Assembly: GCA_003313425.1 (NCBI GenBank)
Contig: NHZP01000014.1
Location: 930,001-994,000 of the forward strand
Source: Pseudopyrenochaeta lycopersici
Taxonomy: Eukaryota > Ascomycota > Dothideomycetes > Pleosporales > Pseudopyrenochaetaceae
Reading direction: 5' to 3'
Length of the DNA: 64,000 nucleotides
Both the position numbers and the translations under genes were made by a program. Below the pieces are notes generated by a model that saw only the letters and a list, made by a program, of their open reading frames with translations, had not been told where the DNA came from and made no database searches. How positions within the stretch are numbered: position 1 is the stretch's first letter; every line of letters begins with the position of its first letter. Shown here piece after piece: positions 1 through 11,649 of the stretch.

Positions 1-387
1 TAAAAAATAACGTAAGAATACCTACATAATAGTTGTATACCTTAGTAGATAAGAAGATAATAATAAGTATTAAACCTTTATAAAAAGCTAAAAAAACAGC
101 TACTTTATTAGTAGCTAGTAAAGAACACTAAGAAGAATAAAGAGTTAGTTACTACTCTTAGGATCCTAGAAGAATATAAAGAATTTAGGGATATATTTAC
201 TAAAAAGGTAAGAAGAGAAGTACTACTAAAATACTAAGAATAGGACTATAAGATAGAACTTATAGAAGGTAAGCAGTCTAGGTTTATACTAATATACTAC
301 CTAAGTAATTACGAGCTAGGCGTCCTAAAGAAATATATTAATAAAAATTTAGTAAAGGGTTTTATTAGGAAATCTAAGTCCTTAGTA

Positions 388-1675
388 CAGTTACGGGACA
401 AAAGTTTAGTTCGCAAAGCGACGCGTTAAAGCGTCCCTTATTAACACTAAATTTTTAAACTACTACTAAAATACTATAACGCTGTTAATTTAGCTAAGAA
501 ATAAGTAGTAATATAAGAATAACTACCTAATTAACTCTAAATAAACGTATAAGAATTATCGCGAAGTTAGAAGCAAGGTGTAGCGTAAAGGAGTTAGTAG
601 AAGAATTTCGCGTTACACCTAAATATATACGCGACACCTTAATCTAAGCGCCCTAAGATACTATTACAACGTAATAAGCGAGTACTGTTTTAAATAGCTT
701 TAAAGTATCCTAAAATAGAGTATAGGCAGCTCCTTAAAGAAGCTGCCCTTACTAATCAAATATCTGCTAAAACTGCGTATAAAGTGCTTAAGAGATATAA
801 CTTAAAGAAGTTTAGATATAAGCGTAGACCTAAGATTACTTAATATACAGCAGGAAGAAGAAGAGCGTAGGAGAGGAAGTAGCGGTATTTTAACTAGAAA
901 AGGAAGACTATACGCTTTTCTAATAAGTACTCTATTTAGAAAGGCTCTAGTTCTAACTAGGAATAGTACTTCTACTATCCTAATAAGAAATAGAGGTATA
1001 AGATAATAGAAGAGTATAATATGTTGCGTCCTCCTGTGTAGATAGTATAGGCGTTAATCTAGATTAATAGAAGGGGGAGGGCTTAGAAGAGTCTGCTAGT
1101 AATTATAGAGAGGGACCCTAACGCCCCCTATAACAGCTACTTAGCTTAGAGCTATACTTAGGCGCTAGAAGAAGGTCTCTTCTATAATTATTAGAGGGGC
1201 AACCTCTTCTAATAGAATAATGCACGTATATATACTACATAAGTAACTAGTAAGTAGTTACAGAGGCACTGTATAAATATTATTAACTTCCTACCCTACT
1301 TACTAGACCTTAACCTTATTAAGTATATATAGTAGGTACTAAAAAGGAAGGTAAATAAGCTTTACTTAGAGCTAGCTATAAACTAGCGAGTCTGCAGAGG
1401 ACTAGGAGCGATTTTACGAAGTATTAAAGGAAGTATAGCAGAAGATCCCTAATTTATACGTAAAGACGCTTATTCTATCTATGCTGTAACGCCTTACTAC
1501 TCTAAGGCATACGTATAGTTATTAAATAAAATATTAAGCTTTTTATAATAAATTAACGCCTTTTTTTACGTTATTACAACTTTTAGGGGTTTATTAATAG
1601 ATAGGGTAGAGAGAGGTGTTAATGTTTGGACCTCGTATTTAGTTGTTAGTGAACCGAACTTTTGTCCTAGTACTG
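388..1675 (+). mobile_element. Tc1/mariner-type DNA transposon nested in the Gypsy RT region
   Basis: A 1288-bp insert splits the RT frame between Gypsy codons that are contiguous in the copy near 39000. It is bounded by TA duplications (386-387 and 1676-1677). Its ends are inverted: CAGTTACGGGACAAAAGTT at the left and the complement of AACTTTTGTCCTAGTACTG at the right. The transposase is on the plus strand: an N-terminal helix-turn-helix region around 540-640 and, near 1290-1350, a block reading LDLNLIKYI then VLKRKV, matching the PDLNPIEHVW motif around the last catalytic acidic residue of Tc1-like transposases. Many stops show it is dead. Size and TA target are typical of the superfamily. 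Confidence 0.88.
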
Positions 1676-4600
1676 TAGGATACCCTATCCTGTTTACGCT
1701 AAAGAAAGATAAAGTATTAAGGTTATGCATTAACTATAGAAAGTTAAATAATATTACTAAGAAAAACTGCTATCTACTACCTAATATATAAGAACTACGC
1801 GACAGATTAATAGGAGCTTAATATTTTACCGCGCTAGATCTAAGAGGAGCGTATAACTTTATTAGAATAAAGGAGGAAGAAAAATAGAAAACCGCGTTTA
1901 GAATATAATATAGATATTATAAATACACAGTAATACCCTTTAGCCTAATAAACGTGCTAGCAACGTATTAAGACTTAATTAATAACGTCTTAGTAGAATA
2001 TCTTAATATATATGCTATAGCCTACCTAGATAATATTCTAGTTTACTCTAGAAATATAAATAAATATAAAAAATATGTTAAGGAGGTACTATAATAACTA
2101 AGAGACTATTATCTTAAGTTAAAACTAGAAAAGTATAAATTTTATAAATAAGAGGTAGAATTCTTAGGATATATAGTTAGAAGATAAGGAGTATAGATTA
2201 GTAAATCTAAAATTAAGATAATCTAAGAATAGAAAACACTATAAACAGTTAAAGATATTTAGTTATTCTTAGGATTTATTAACTTTAATTAATAGTTTAT
2301 TAAGGACTTTGCTAAGATTATAACACCCTTAATAAGACTAATAAAAAAAGAAGAAAAATAGGACTAGAATAAAGAATAATAATAGGCCTTTAAGATGCTA
2401 AAAGAAGTATATATAGCTAAACTAGTACTTATATTATTTACTAGTAGGTAACTACTAAGGATTAAAACAGACGCATTAGATCTTACTATTAGAGCAGTAG
2501 CCTTATAGAAGAAAGATAGAAAATAGCACTCTATAGCGTATTACTTACGAAAGTTCTTATAAATAGAAGAATAATATAACATCTATAATAAAGAACTTAA
2601 GGCTATTATTAATGTACTGTAATATTAAAGAGTATACGCAGAAAATTACTTAGAACTTACTATTTATATAAACTACTAAAACCTAATATACTTTATAATA
2701 ACTAAATAACTTAATTATAGATAAGTAAGATAGTTAGAACTCTTAAGATAATATAAGTTTAAGATTATATATATACTAGGAAAAGAAAATAAGAGAGCAG
2801 ACGCTCTAAGTAAAAGACATAATATAGTATAAAAGAAAACTAAGGTTTATATAGTAATCCTAAAAATAAATAAAGATAGAACCTTAGGACCCTTATAAGA
2901 ATACTACGTAATCTTAAAGATATAAGTAGAAGTCCCTAAGGACCTATATAAGATTATTATCTAATAATACTATAATAATCTAATATATAGATACTTAGGA
3001 ATTATAAAAACTATAGAGCTTATCTAATAAAACTACTATATTAAGAACCTAAGATAGAAGGTAGAGACGTATATTAAGAGATATATACCTTACTAATAAA
3101 ATAAATATACTACATACGCACCTTATAGTAAATCGCAGGTAATAAAAGTACCTATAAAACTATAGGAAGATATAGTAATAGACTTTATTATAGACTTACC
3201 TAAGTCTGTAGATAAAGTAACTAGATATAAGTATAACGTAATATATAATATAGTATGCAGATATATTAAATACGTAGAGATTATACTATTTAGAAAGAAT
3301 TTTATAGCACTATAACTTATAGAAATAATAAAAGACTAAATATTCTAATACTATAGTATACTAAAAACTATTATAAGTAATAAGGATACGCTATTTATAT
3401 CTAATTTCTAGTTAACCTTTATAGCTAAGATAGGTACCTAAAGGAAACTATTTATAGTATACTACTTAGAAACTAACAGATAAACAGAATAAATAAACAG
3501 AACCCTAAAATAATACCAACAGGCGTATTATAATAAATAACAGAATAACTAAGTATTACTATTACTAATAGTATAAATCGTATTTAATAATAATAAATCT
3601 AAAGTAACAGGCGAAATACTGTTTTACGCCTACTACAGGAAACACCTAAACTTATTTAAAAGAAACTTTCTTAGTATTAAAGTAGAAGCTGTAGTTAAGA
3701 TAGTAGAAGAACTATAAGTAACACTAAAATAATTATAAGAAAGAATTAAGAAAAAATAAAGATAATAAATTTTATATATTAATAAGAAAAGAAAAACAGC
3801 GCTTTCGCTAAAAAAGGGGAATAAAGTATACTTACTTATAAAAGATCTACGCACGAAATAACCTAATAAGGGACTAGACTATATTAAAGTTAGACTATTT
3901 TTAATTAAGTAATATAATAGACTAGTTACGTATATATTAGAACTACCTAAAGACGTAAAAATCTACCTAAAGTTCTACGTTAAGCTATTAGAACCTATAT
4001 ACTTAGTAACACTATTATAGAAGACCTTTAGGTATAAGACTAAGGAAGAAATAGAGTATAAAGTTAAGAAAATCCTTAATAAAAGATACTCTAAGATTAT
4101 AGAAAACTAATATAGAGAAAGAGAGTACCTTATAAAATAGAAGGACTACTCTAACTTAGAAAATATATAGGAACCTAAGTTAAACCTAAGAAACTATAAG
4201 AAATAAATTAGTAAATATAACTATAATAAGGAATAAGAAAACTTTAGGTATTAAAACTATAACTAACCTAATCTAATAATATAATCCCTAGAAGAAGTAG
4301 GTTACCTTTAAGCTAGGATAAAGTAAAGACGTTCTAGTCTAAAGTAGAAGTACTAGGTATTAGCCCTTACTTAAGAACGTTAACCTTCCAGTTAATATCC
4401 TTAATTACCTCTCACGCTTTAATCTCTTCTGCGATATAACTAGAATTATCTACCTATTACTATTTATAATACTATAATAACTTCTATTACTTATAAAGTT
4501 AATTCTTTTTCGCGTAAGTAGTAAGAAGGGTATTTAGCGCCTTCTTTTCTGCGTTATTAGCCTTAGCGTCTTACGCGTCTAACTAAGCTAATTCCTTATC

Positions 4601-4852
4601 TAGATAAGAAAAGTTTAGAACTAGGACGTTTACTAGCTTATATAATAATACCCTATTATAATAATAATTCCTACACTTTTTCTTTAATAATAATATCTTA
4701 TACTCTAACTTTCTTTTTTAGATAATATTTATAAGAAACTATAGTAACCTAGCTAATAGTATTTATATAATCTCTAATAAAATAATAATAGGTAGTACTA
4801 TAAGAAGCTATAGGTTAGTTATAAGGACATAAGGACTAAGAGGGAAGGATAG

Positions 4853-5251
4853 TATTATAAATAGAAGTAGGAAGGCGGCGGTTATAAGGATGTAGGAGGA
4901 GGCACAGACGACTAATAAAGAGACTAAGCCTCTAAACTAACTAATAACGCTAGGGTTACGTAATCTTAGGAAACCTACGCTAAGATAGACTATGTCCTAT
5001 AGAATAGAGATAAACCTAGAAATCCTAGAGGGGGCCTTATAAGAATCCTATAAGATAATTATATATATAGACTCGCATAATGTAGCCCTATAGCACATTG
5101 TGATTAACTTAAGATAATCTATAAGTATACTACTATCTAATACTTCTACCTTTAACCTGCCTAGTACTGCACATCTACAGAATACTCTAAAGATACTAAC
5201 TAGTTAACACTAGTTGCTTTATATTATAACTACTTGATTAGATCTTTAACA
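4853..5251 (+). repeat. 3' LTR of the family-1 Gypsy element
   Basis: 399 bp that align along their length with the LTR at 35578-35978. The start TATTATAAATAGAAG corresponds to TGTTACGAACAGAAG in the other copy, with RIP-type transitions. It ends in CTTTAACA and directly follows the polypurine tract. Confidence 0.85.
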
Positions 5252-7495
5252 TTATCTTAGCGTTATATAAGAGAGTCTGTTTTCGCGTAATATACTAGTA
5301 GACGTCTAGAGCTAGTTATTTAAAGGAATATCTATATAACGCTGCTTTATCTTTAGCTAATAGTAGGTCCTTTTAGAAATAGAACTAAAGGGCGTATATC
5401 TATTTATCTATATCCTAGTTTATATAGGCTAGTTAGGTCTCTAGTAAGGATACGTACTAGTCTAAAGTGTTACCTTTTATATATAGTAGTAGTACTTCTA
5501 AGACTCTATTAAAGCTATAGTACCTAATATATTATTATATTTATTAGATATATAAGTACACGCTTTTTAATTCTCTATTAAAAAAACTTATATCTTTAGG
5601 TTTTAACTAGTAAGGCTAGTAAGGACTAAGAGACTGTTACGCACTATTATAATAAACGCGTCTTTATTCTTAGTTATTATATTACTATTTATAATAGTAG
5701 TTATTCTTAGACGCTAATAAATAACTATTATTAGAGTAAGAGTGCTTTTATTAATAATAATAGGTTAAGCTAGCTATACTCTATTAACGTAGTAGTAGAA
5801 TATATATAACCGCGTCTTAAGACTAGCGTAGATAATATCTATTTATTTATTAAGATAGAGAGTAAAAACAAAGAAGAAAATCTTATATTACGTCTTTTAT
5901 TTCTACTAAGTATCTATTAGGTTATAAGTTATATCTTTATTAGTTTAAATTATACTTACGCTTATAGCTTATCTTAGAGCCTCTTTTATCTTCTATCTAT
6001 AGCCCTTATAAGAAGTAATACCTCTACTTAAGTAGCGTATTTAAAGTAAAGAACTATAAATATTAATACTCTTAAGCTATCTTTTAGTTCTTATCTCTCT
6101 ACCTTAGCCGTATTATTATATAAATTATATTAGCTATAGCATATTCTTCTACTAAGATACTAATTACTTCTCTAAACTTATTAATATATTTACTATAGCT
6201 TTGAGTAAGCTCTATTTCTAGGATAATTATAGTATTTTATTAATACTAGTTATTAGAGTAAGAAACTAGAATAGGTATTTAGGGTAGTATAGCTTAGCTA
6301 GGGCTAGCAGCTACTTATACTTCTACTATATTTAGTAAGTAGAGTATAGTAAGACTACAGTAAGTAAGTATTATTATAAAACTTAGGGATAGTACTAGTA
6401 GTAGTAATAGAGGGGAGGACTTAGATAATTCTAATAAAATTACGTTTAAGCTTTATTAGAATTATTATTATTTTAGCTAGAGTTTAAGCTAATACTAAGT
6501 AACTAAAGCTAACTCTAATATTATAAAAAGATTATTTAGTAGTATAAAGTAAACTAAATTACTTAACTAATAAGAGTTAAATATTAGCAGTAGAGGTAAA
6601 GTTTATAAAACTAAAGGCTGTCTTATAAAAGTAGATAGAGAAAGACTTAAGTAACTTATTAAGAGAGTACTAGAAAGAAAAGTAACGCTAGTATCTAGTA
6701 GGTAAGTACTAAAAACTTAATTCTAATTTACTCTTTCTAAATCTAGTATGCTTAGAGTAGTAGCTCTTAAGTTTATTCTTATCTCTTCTATACTAGTATC
6801 TAGTAGGTAAAAACTAAGAGCTTAATTCTAAGTTACTTTTTCTAAGGCTAGTACGCTTATAGTAGTAGCATCTAAGTTAGTCTTTATCTCTTCTATAAAC
6901 TTACTTTCTTTTATTAAGACTAAGTTAGTAGCTACTAAACTTAAGCTAGCTACTACCTAGATTTAAGTATTTTTACTCTTACTTCTACTTAATTACTTTA
7001 TTAGCCTAGTAGTAAGCTTATCTAGAGATAAAATATCTATTAGGTTATCTTCTAAGCCTAGGCTTTTAAGCTTATAGGCGCTAATTTTAGGTATATTTTT
7101 AATTAGCAGACGTAGATAATTATAATAGTTACTATACTACTAAGTATAGCAGCTAATAGTAATTCGCCTCCTCTATATTAGCTCTTATAAGTACTTTTTA
7201 AGAGAGATAAGCTATCTATAATTAGGTAAAGAAGGTTTTTTACGTAAAAATAGTAATATAATTTATTATTAAAGATTTTAATAGCCTTATAATAGGCTGC
7301 TAGTTAGCTAGGTTTGCGTTATATAATAACCTTTATCTACGTTATGCAAATATTTATTAGTACTTTACGTAATGCGAGGATTTTAAACTATAGTAGCTTA
7401 GCTACTAAATATAGTAGCTAGAGGCCTAGAGTACAAGGTGTTATTACAAAAGTTAATTTAAAGCTATCTTTCTATCTAAGTAGAGAGTTCTCTCT
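5252..7495 (-). mobile_element. RIP-degraded minus-strand retroelement fragment with gag-like segment
   Basis: AT-rich, CpA-depleted sequence with no intact frame. On the minus strand around 6050-6240 a stretch reads like a Gypsy capsid (Gag) segment (YSKYINKFREVISILVEEYA), with the usual spacing of a retrotransposon gag core. Toward 7440-7495 the minus strand shows a TATAAAGAGAG box, as LTR promoters have, and GC balance then returns abruptly. I could not define LTR boundaries or target duplications, so family and extent are uncertain. It abuts the LTR end at 5251. Confidence 0.45.
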
Positions 7496-7640
7496 TTATA
7501 AGAGTCTTGTGCTAAGGCACTAGAGAGTTATGTGACTATAATGTCCACAGCAACTTAGTTACACTTTGGGAAGACCACAATACGTGTGTTGAAACATCTT
7601 TAATGACACAGCGGGATTTGCGTGACATAAGGGATGGACA

Positions 7641-8080
7641 TTAGGAACAATAACACTGAACAAAATCACTTGCTTCAACAGTACCTACAATTTTGTCCGT
7701 TACGGCATGCTTCCTCCTCTGTCCTTTCCTAACAATCGCTATCATCTCCTGCGGCTTAACATTCTTGTCCTTGTCCGCTGGGTTATGTGCGTTCGGTATG
7801 TCGCAGCCTGTAGACGTGTCTGTGCCAGCATCACACTTGAAGATCCGCTTTGCTTGCACCAACGGGAACGACATACCCAACTTTGAAGTGATCAAGTGTT
7901 GCTGTCCACCAAATCTCGCTGGCTAGTCAATGCCGCTAACCAGTAATAAGCGGCTGATAGCTCACTGCGCTGGGAATTATGCTGGCAGCAATGTACGCGA
8001 TATAGAAGTTATGGGCCAGTTTACGATCAACATCGTCAATTGTAATAACGTCACCTCCGCTCACAGAGACAGAGGACTAC
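7641..8080 (-). pseudogene. Remnant of a small protein gene, 5' end lost
   Basis: GC-balanced island between two RIP-ed blocks. On the minus strand two open stretches adjoin in different frames. The upstream one (about 8063-7940) starts SSVSVSGGDVITIDDVDRK. The downstream one (about 7921-7641, about 93 codons) has Cys in FKCDAGTD, a polar middle and the C-terminus FVQCYCS followed by TAA. A TAG directly precedes the downstream stretch and no intron of normal size joins the two, so one or more lesions are likely. The signal peptide or first exon would lie beyond 8100, where RIP-ed DNA begins. Small size, three Cys and position suggest a decayed secreted-protein gene, but I do not recognise the family. 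A two-exon gene with an unusual splice remains possible. Confidence 0.35.
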
Positions 8081-8109
8081 CTATTGAAGTTTCACATTCT
8101 TAAAGGACG

Positions 8110-8800
8110 AAAAAAAGGAAACAGAGACCAGCTGTAATTAGTAGTTGCAGCGCGTTTATAAGTAATACTTAAAATAGTAGAGTAAGACATGTAAGCTTCT
8201 AAACTTAGATCTGCGTGTAAAGAAAGGCTACTTTTAACGTTTGCGCAGAGCTTATTTCGCACTCCGCACTTAGTAGTCCTTGCCTCTATCTTTTATTCTT
8301 CCCCTAGCCTAACTACACTAATATAGTTACGCCCGCCCTTTATTTCTATTTTCTCTCCTGCATACTGTCGCTTTCTCTATTATTATATTACTTATAAAGA
8401 CCTTTGCTTATTATGCGCTCTATACTTATAGTTACTTAAGGAACATACCTTAATAAGACTGCAGGATTAATAAGGTAGCTAATTAGCTACAGGATCTGCT
8501 GTACAGCTCTTATTAAGAAAAGCGTCCTAACACTAGCAGGTAGTATGCGGTCTTCCTAGACTTGCAGTTAGTATAGCATACAGCAATAGCATTACAGTTA
8601 TGCTGAGCGCAACTGCTAAAGGATATTATTATAGTTGACGTACCATCTATTGTAGACTGACTTATAACTATCGCACACGGTCGCTGCTAGCGTGATTTTA
8701 GAACTACAGAAACATAAGCAGGACAGGAAATAACATTAATTATACCACACTGCTGCTTATTATTAAGTTCTTTAACCTTCTATTATTTAGCACACCCTAG
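8110..8800. other. Moderately RIP-ed repeat of unknown type
   Basis: TpA-rich sequence without open frames, less extreme than the Gypsy blocks: CA and TG dinucleotides partly persist. No LTR, terminal repeat or protein domain recognised. It separates the small-gene remnant from the hydrolase island. Confidence 0.4.
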
Positions 8801-9668
8801 TGTAATAGTATTGAACACTACCCTAGGAACCTTATCAGAGTCGGGACTCTACAGACGTTAAGTATTTAGTCGAACCGTAGGCATAATCGTTGGACGCCAA
8901 AATTGGTGCCTGCGAGCACCGACAGGTTAAGCCACCGCTAATTTCACGCTACGTCGTGCAGCAGGCGCAAACTGTAATTGAAGACATTTGTTAACGTAAA
9001 TCCCTTCGTAACAGAACAACTGCCGTAACGGAACAAATTATAGGTACTTAGACTTTGCAGCAATACAAAAATGTATACACGCGTTAATAATCTGAAATCA
9101 CTCTTAACCTATATATTCAGATACCTCCTGAGCCTATCTACGTGCATCTATACAAAAATTACAGTCACATAGTCGCTTACCCTTCCGATCCGCGAGGAGA
9201 CCTTCATAGCAATACGACCCTCACCTAACAGAGATCTACCACCATCATTTCTATCTATCGCAACACATGCGCAGCTTTCGTATACGTTTAGGGATCCAAT
9301 TGAAACACTTCGAAGCCAGAATTAGTCGTGAGGCTAGTCTAGGCGCTGATTCATGCGCGATCGCCACGCAGACCAGTACTTGCGTAGACATTGTGGTCAC
9401 ATGATTATCTAGTGCCTTGGCACATGACTCTCGTAAAGAGAACCTTTCCACTCAGATAGATGAGCTAACTTTGAATCAACGCTTGTAACAACACCTTGTA
9501 TTTTGGGCCGTCCGGCTATTGCAAACGAAAGTCTCTTAATAACCATTAACGCGGACAACCTAATTACGGTGTTCAGAAATTGACCGCTAAATAAAGAAAG
9601 ACTACCTAGGTAAGCACATGATCTAACCTCGTCCTTAAGCCTCTCAGTCAGAGCTTCGCGCTATGAAT
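8801..9668. other. Intergenic, downstream of the hydrolase gene
   Basis: GC-balanced DNA with only short unsupported frames. I see no conserved protein, RNA gene or repeat here. Confidence 0.5.
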
Positions 9669-10951
9669 TCAAAGGCCATTATCACCCAAGAACTTCGTAA
9701 TTACTTTATAAGCCCCAGTAGCGTTGTGGTGGAAGTTAAAGTTGTGGCTTGCACCGGGATGCAAGTACGGAGTGAATTTAGCGTTCTTCCAGATCGTTCG
9801 CCCCGGCTCCTCGAAGATACCTTCGCACTCTCCATCACAGATTATATAATCTGTCTTTCCAGTAATCGCCTTTAAATACTTCATTAGTGTATAAGACTCA
9901 ATTAACGAAAGAGAATACTAACTAATGCAGCGCCAGTAAATCTTGAAGCATCAAAGTTGCCATCAGTGATAGTGAGGAACTCCCCAATTCCAAACGCTTC
10001 TTTATTTACTTCAGCATACAACGCCGTTGGTATATCGTAGAATGGATACTTAAAATATGTGTTGATCTGCGTAATTGCATCGACCCAGGTCAAATACCCA
10101 GGGTCTAGCGACCCAAAGCGTGACGGGTCCTGCAGCGATGCAATGCGAGGAACGAACGAACGGACCAGTCCGTTTGCGTTTAGTCCAGTGACATTGTAGT
10201 TGATGGCCGTCAGAATTGCTGCGTCTGCGATTGTGGGATTCTCGGCTACGGCGAAGTGCGTTATGAAGGAACCGAAGGAGAAGCCCATTACTACAAGCTT
10301 ATCCGGCTTTCCGAACGCACCAGTATACTGTCCTGACTTTACTATCTTTGCGAGTTCAACAAGAATTGCCTTCTGTTTACGAAGTTGATTCGTGAATCCG
10401 GAAACACTATGGTTATTTTAGCTTAGTAGAGTATCACGTCGATCAACATCTACACACTTCTCTGATTCTCCAGTGCCTAGTCGATCGTAGAACCAAACCG
10501 AGTATCCTTGGCCAATAGCATGCTGGACAAAGTTGTAATGCTCGGGCTCATAGGGTGAATTCCAATGCGTACGAGCCTGCCCAATGCCGTGAGTTGCAAG
10601 AATGATAGTCTTCTTGCCGGGCTTTTTGGGTGTGCAGAATGATGCCGCGAGGGTATACGTAGCGGTCTCGTTCTTAGTCCCAGCAAAAGGGCTTGGAATA
10701 TTGGCTCCAGTGCGTGTAGTGGCAAGCGTTAAGAAGTCTTGGAGTGCGAAGTCATCCTTCCAATTAGGGAATTTGAAAATCAGATTTTCGGACGTGATGG
10801 TGACAGGAACCCGATATTCCCAACAATTGGCCGACGGTGGGTAATAAGGCTGCGTTAGGGTTGTAGTCTCAAATGTGCTCGAGTTACAGTTGAGAGGGTT
10901 AGCAAGAGCTTGCGAAAGTAAACACATGAGGATAACTTGTAAAATAGACAT
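9669..10951 (-). CDS. Secreted alpha/beta hydrolase, three exons
   Basis: Predicted 392-residue secreted hydrolase. Exons are 10951-10458, 10406-9923 and 9869-9669, with introns of 51 nt (donor GTGTGT, acceptor ATAG, phase 2) and 53 nt (donor GTTAGT, branch CACTAAT, acceptor AAAG, phase 0). Splicing restores family-like text across both joins and removes the only stop. Residues 1-18 are a signal peptide (MSILQVILMCLLSQALAN). HGIGQ and DRLGTGES (about 156-163) are the early core motifs. The nucleophile elbow is GFSFGS with Ser208. Near the C-terminus TGKTDYIICDGEC (330-341) carries candidate acidic residues and HPGASHNFNFH (363-373) the catalytic His. The complete triad suggests an active extracellular ester or amide hydrolase; the substrate cannot be told. 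Its start is about 700 bp from the divergent Zn2Cys6 pseudogene. Reading the TAA at 10408-10410 as a stop would wrongly make this a pseudogene. Confidence 0.88.
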
Positions 10952-11649
10952 TGTGAGTGTTGTGATACAGCGATGTACCAGGGAATTTGGTGTACGCGAG
11001 AATCAAGAGACCGAAGACAGGAGAAGTGGCTGTTAGATGTGAATGCAGTATAAATCAAATGGTCCAACTTCTTTCTTTATACCCACGTCTATCCTCAAAC
11101 TGCGCGTTCGTCGTATTCTCTTACTGAACACTGAATTTGCAATCTCGCTGATTACAACCCCAAACGGATAATGAAACATTATTCTAGCCGGGGAAAGTGC
11201 GACATTGCAGAGCCAACCCTTCATCTAGGGGGACTGAGTCAACGCTAAAGTTGGTGTATACGGCGGGGCTTCAGCTGGACATGGGAGTTGAAGTTGACGC
11301 CCCACATGCAAACTTGTCAGCAACACGCCAATCTTGGGTTAGGGTACCTGCAGCCTCTAACAGCGAAGTGGATTAGTTCACGCATGTCAAAAAACAACGG
11401 AATCGTAAATAACTATGCAAGATAGCAATGGCGTATTTGTCACTAAGTCAGTGCTTACCGTTTAAACCGGGGTGAACAACATTGGCGTGGCTAGCGTAGC
11501 CAGGCCACAGGTGAACGTCAGCCGGAAAGCTCATATATAAAATGTCCTGGCCTAGTCCTAAATGCAGAGCCATTCCGCGACTACCGAGGCTTTTGGATTT
11601 GCATCGTCCAGCCGGAGTTTGAGCTCAACACAGGTTTTGGGCGTCCAAT
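10952..11649. promoter_or_regulatory. Divergent intergenic region between hydrolase and Zn2Cys6 pseudogene
   Basis: About 700 bp without a supported gene, between two start regions on opposite strands. A TATA-like CATATATAAAATG lies near 11530-11545, about 110 bp before the pseudogene start, suggesting its old core promoter. No operator sites can be assigned. Confidence 0.4.

Larger units (their letters stand above)
1..5251 (+). mobile_element. Ty3/Gypsy chromovirus retrotransposon, family 1, RIP-degraded, 5' end outside window
   Basis: Pol of a Ty3/Gypsy element, readable in one plus frame if TAA/TAG are taken as mutated CAA/CAG. Order: start of reverse transcriptase (about 190-387), a mariner insertion, rest of RT (1678-2250), RNase H (about 2450-2720), integrase (about 2950-4000) and a C-terminal chromodomain (about 4030-4180). 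The RT active site at 2018-2050 reads YLDN where the family has YLDD, a G-to-A change fitting RIP. The chromodomain places it with the chromoviruses. A purine-rich tract (AAGAGGGAAGGA, near 4838-4849) precedes the 3' LTR. CpA and TpG are nearly absent, so no functional protein can be made. A second copy lies at 35578-40272. The stretch 4200-4850 shows no domain I recognise. Confidence 0.9.

Noticed and set aside
3633..3854. Minus-strand open frame in the Gypsy
   Set aside because: It is antisense to the readable plus-strand integrase region.
10407..10457. Premature stop making the hydrolase a pseudogene
   Set aside because: The TAA lies inside a 51-nt intron with proper GT donor and AG acceptor; splicing joins family-like residues in frame.
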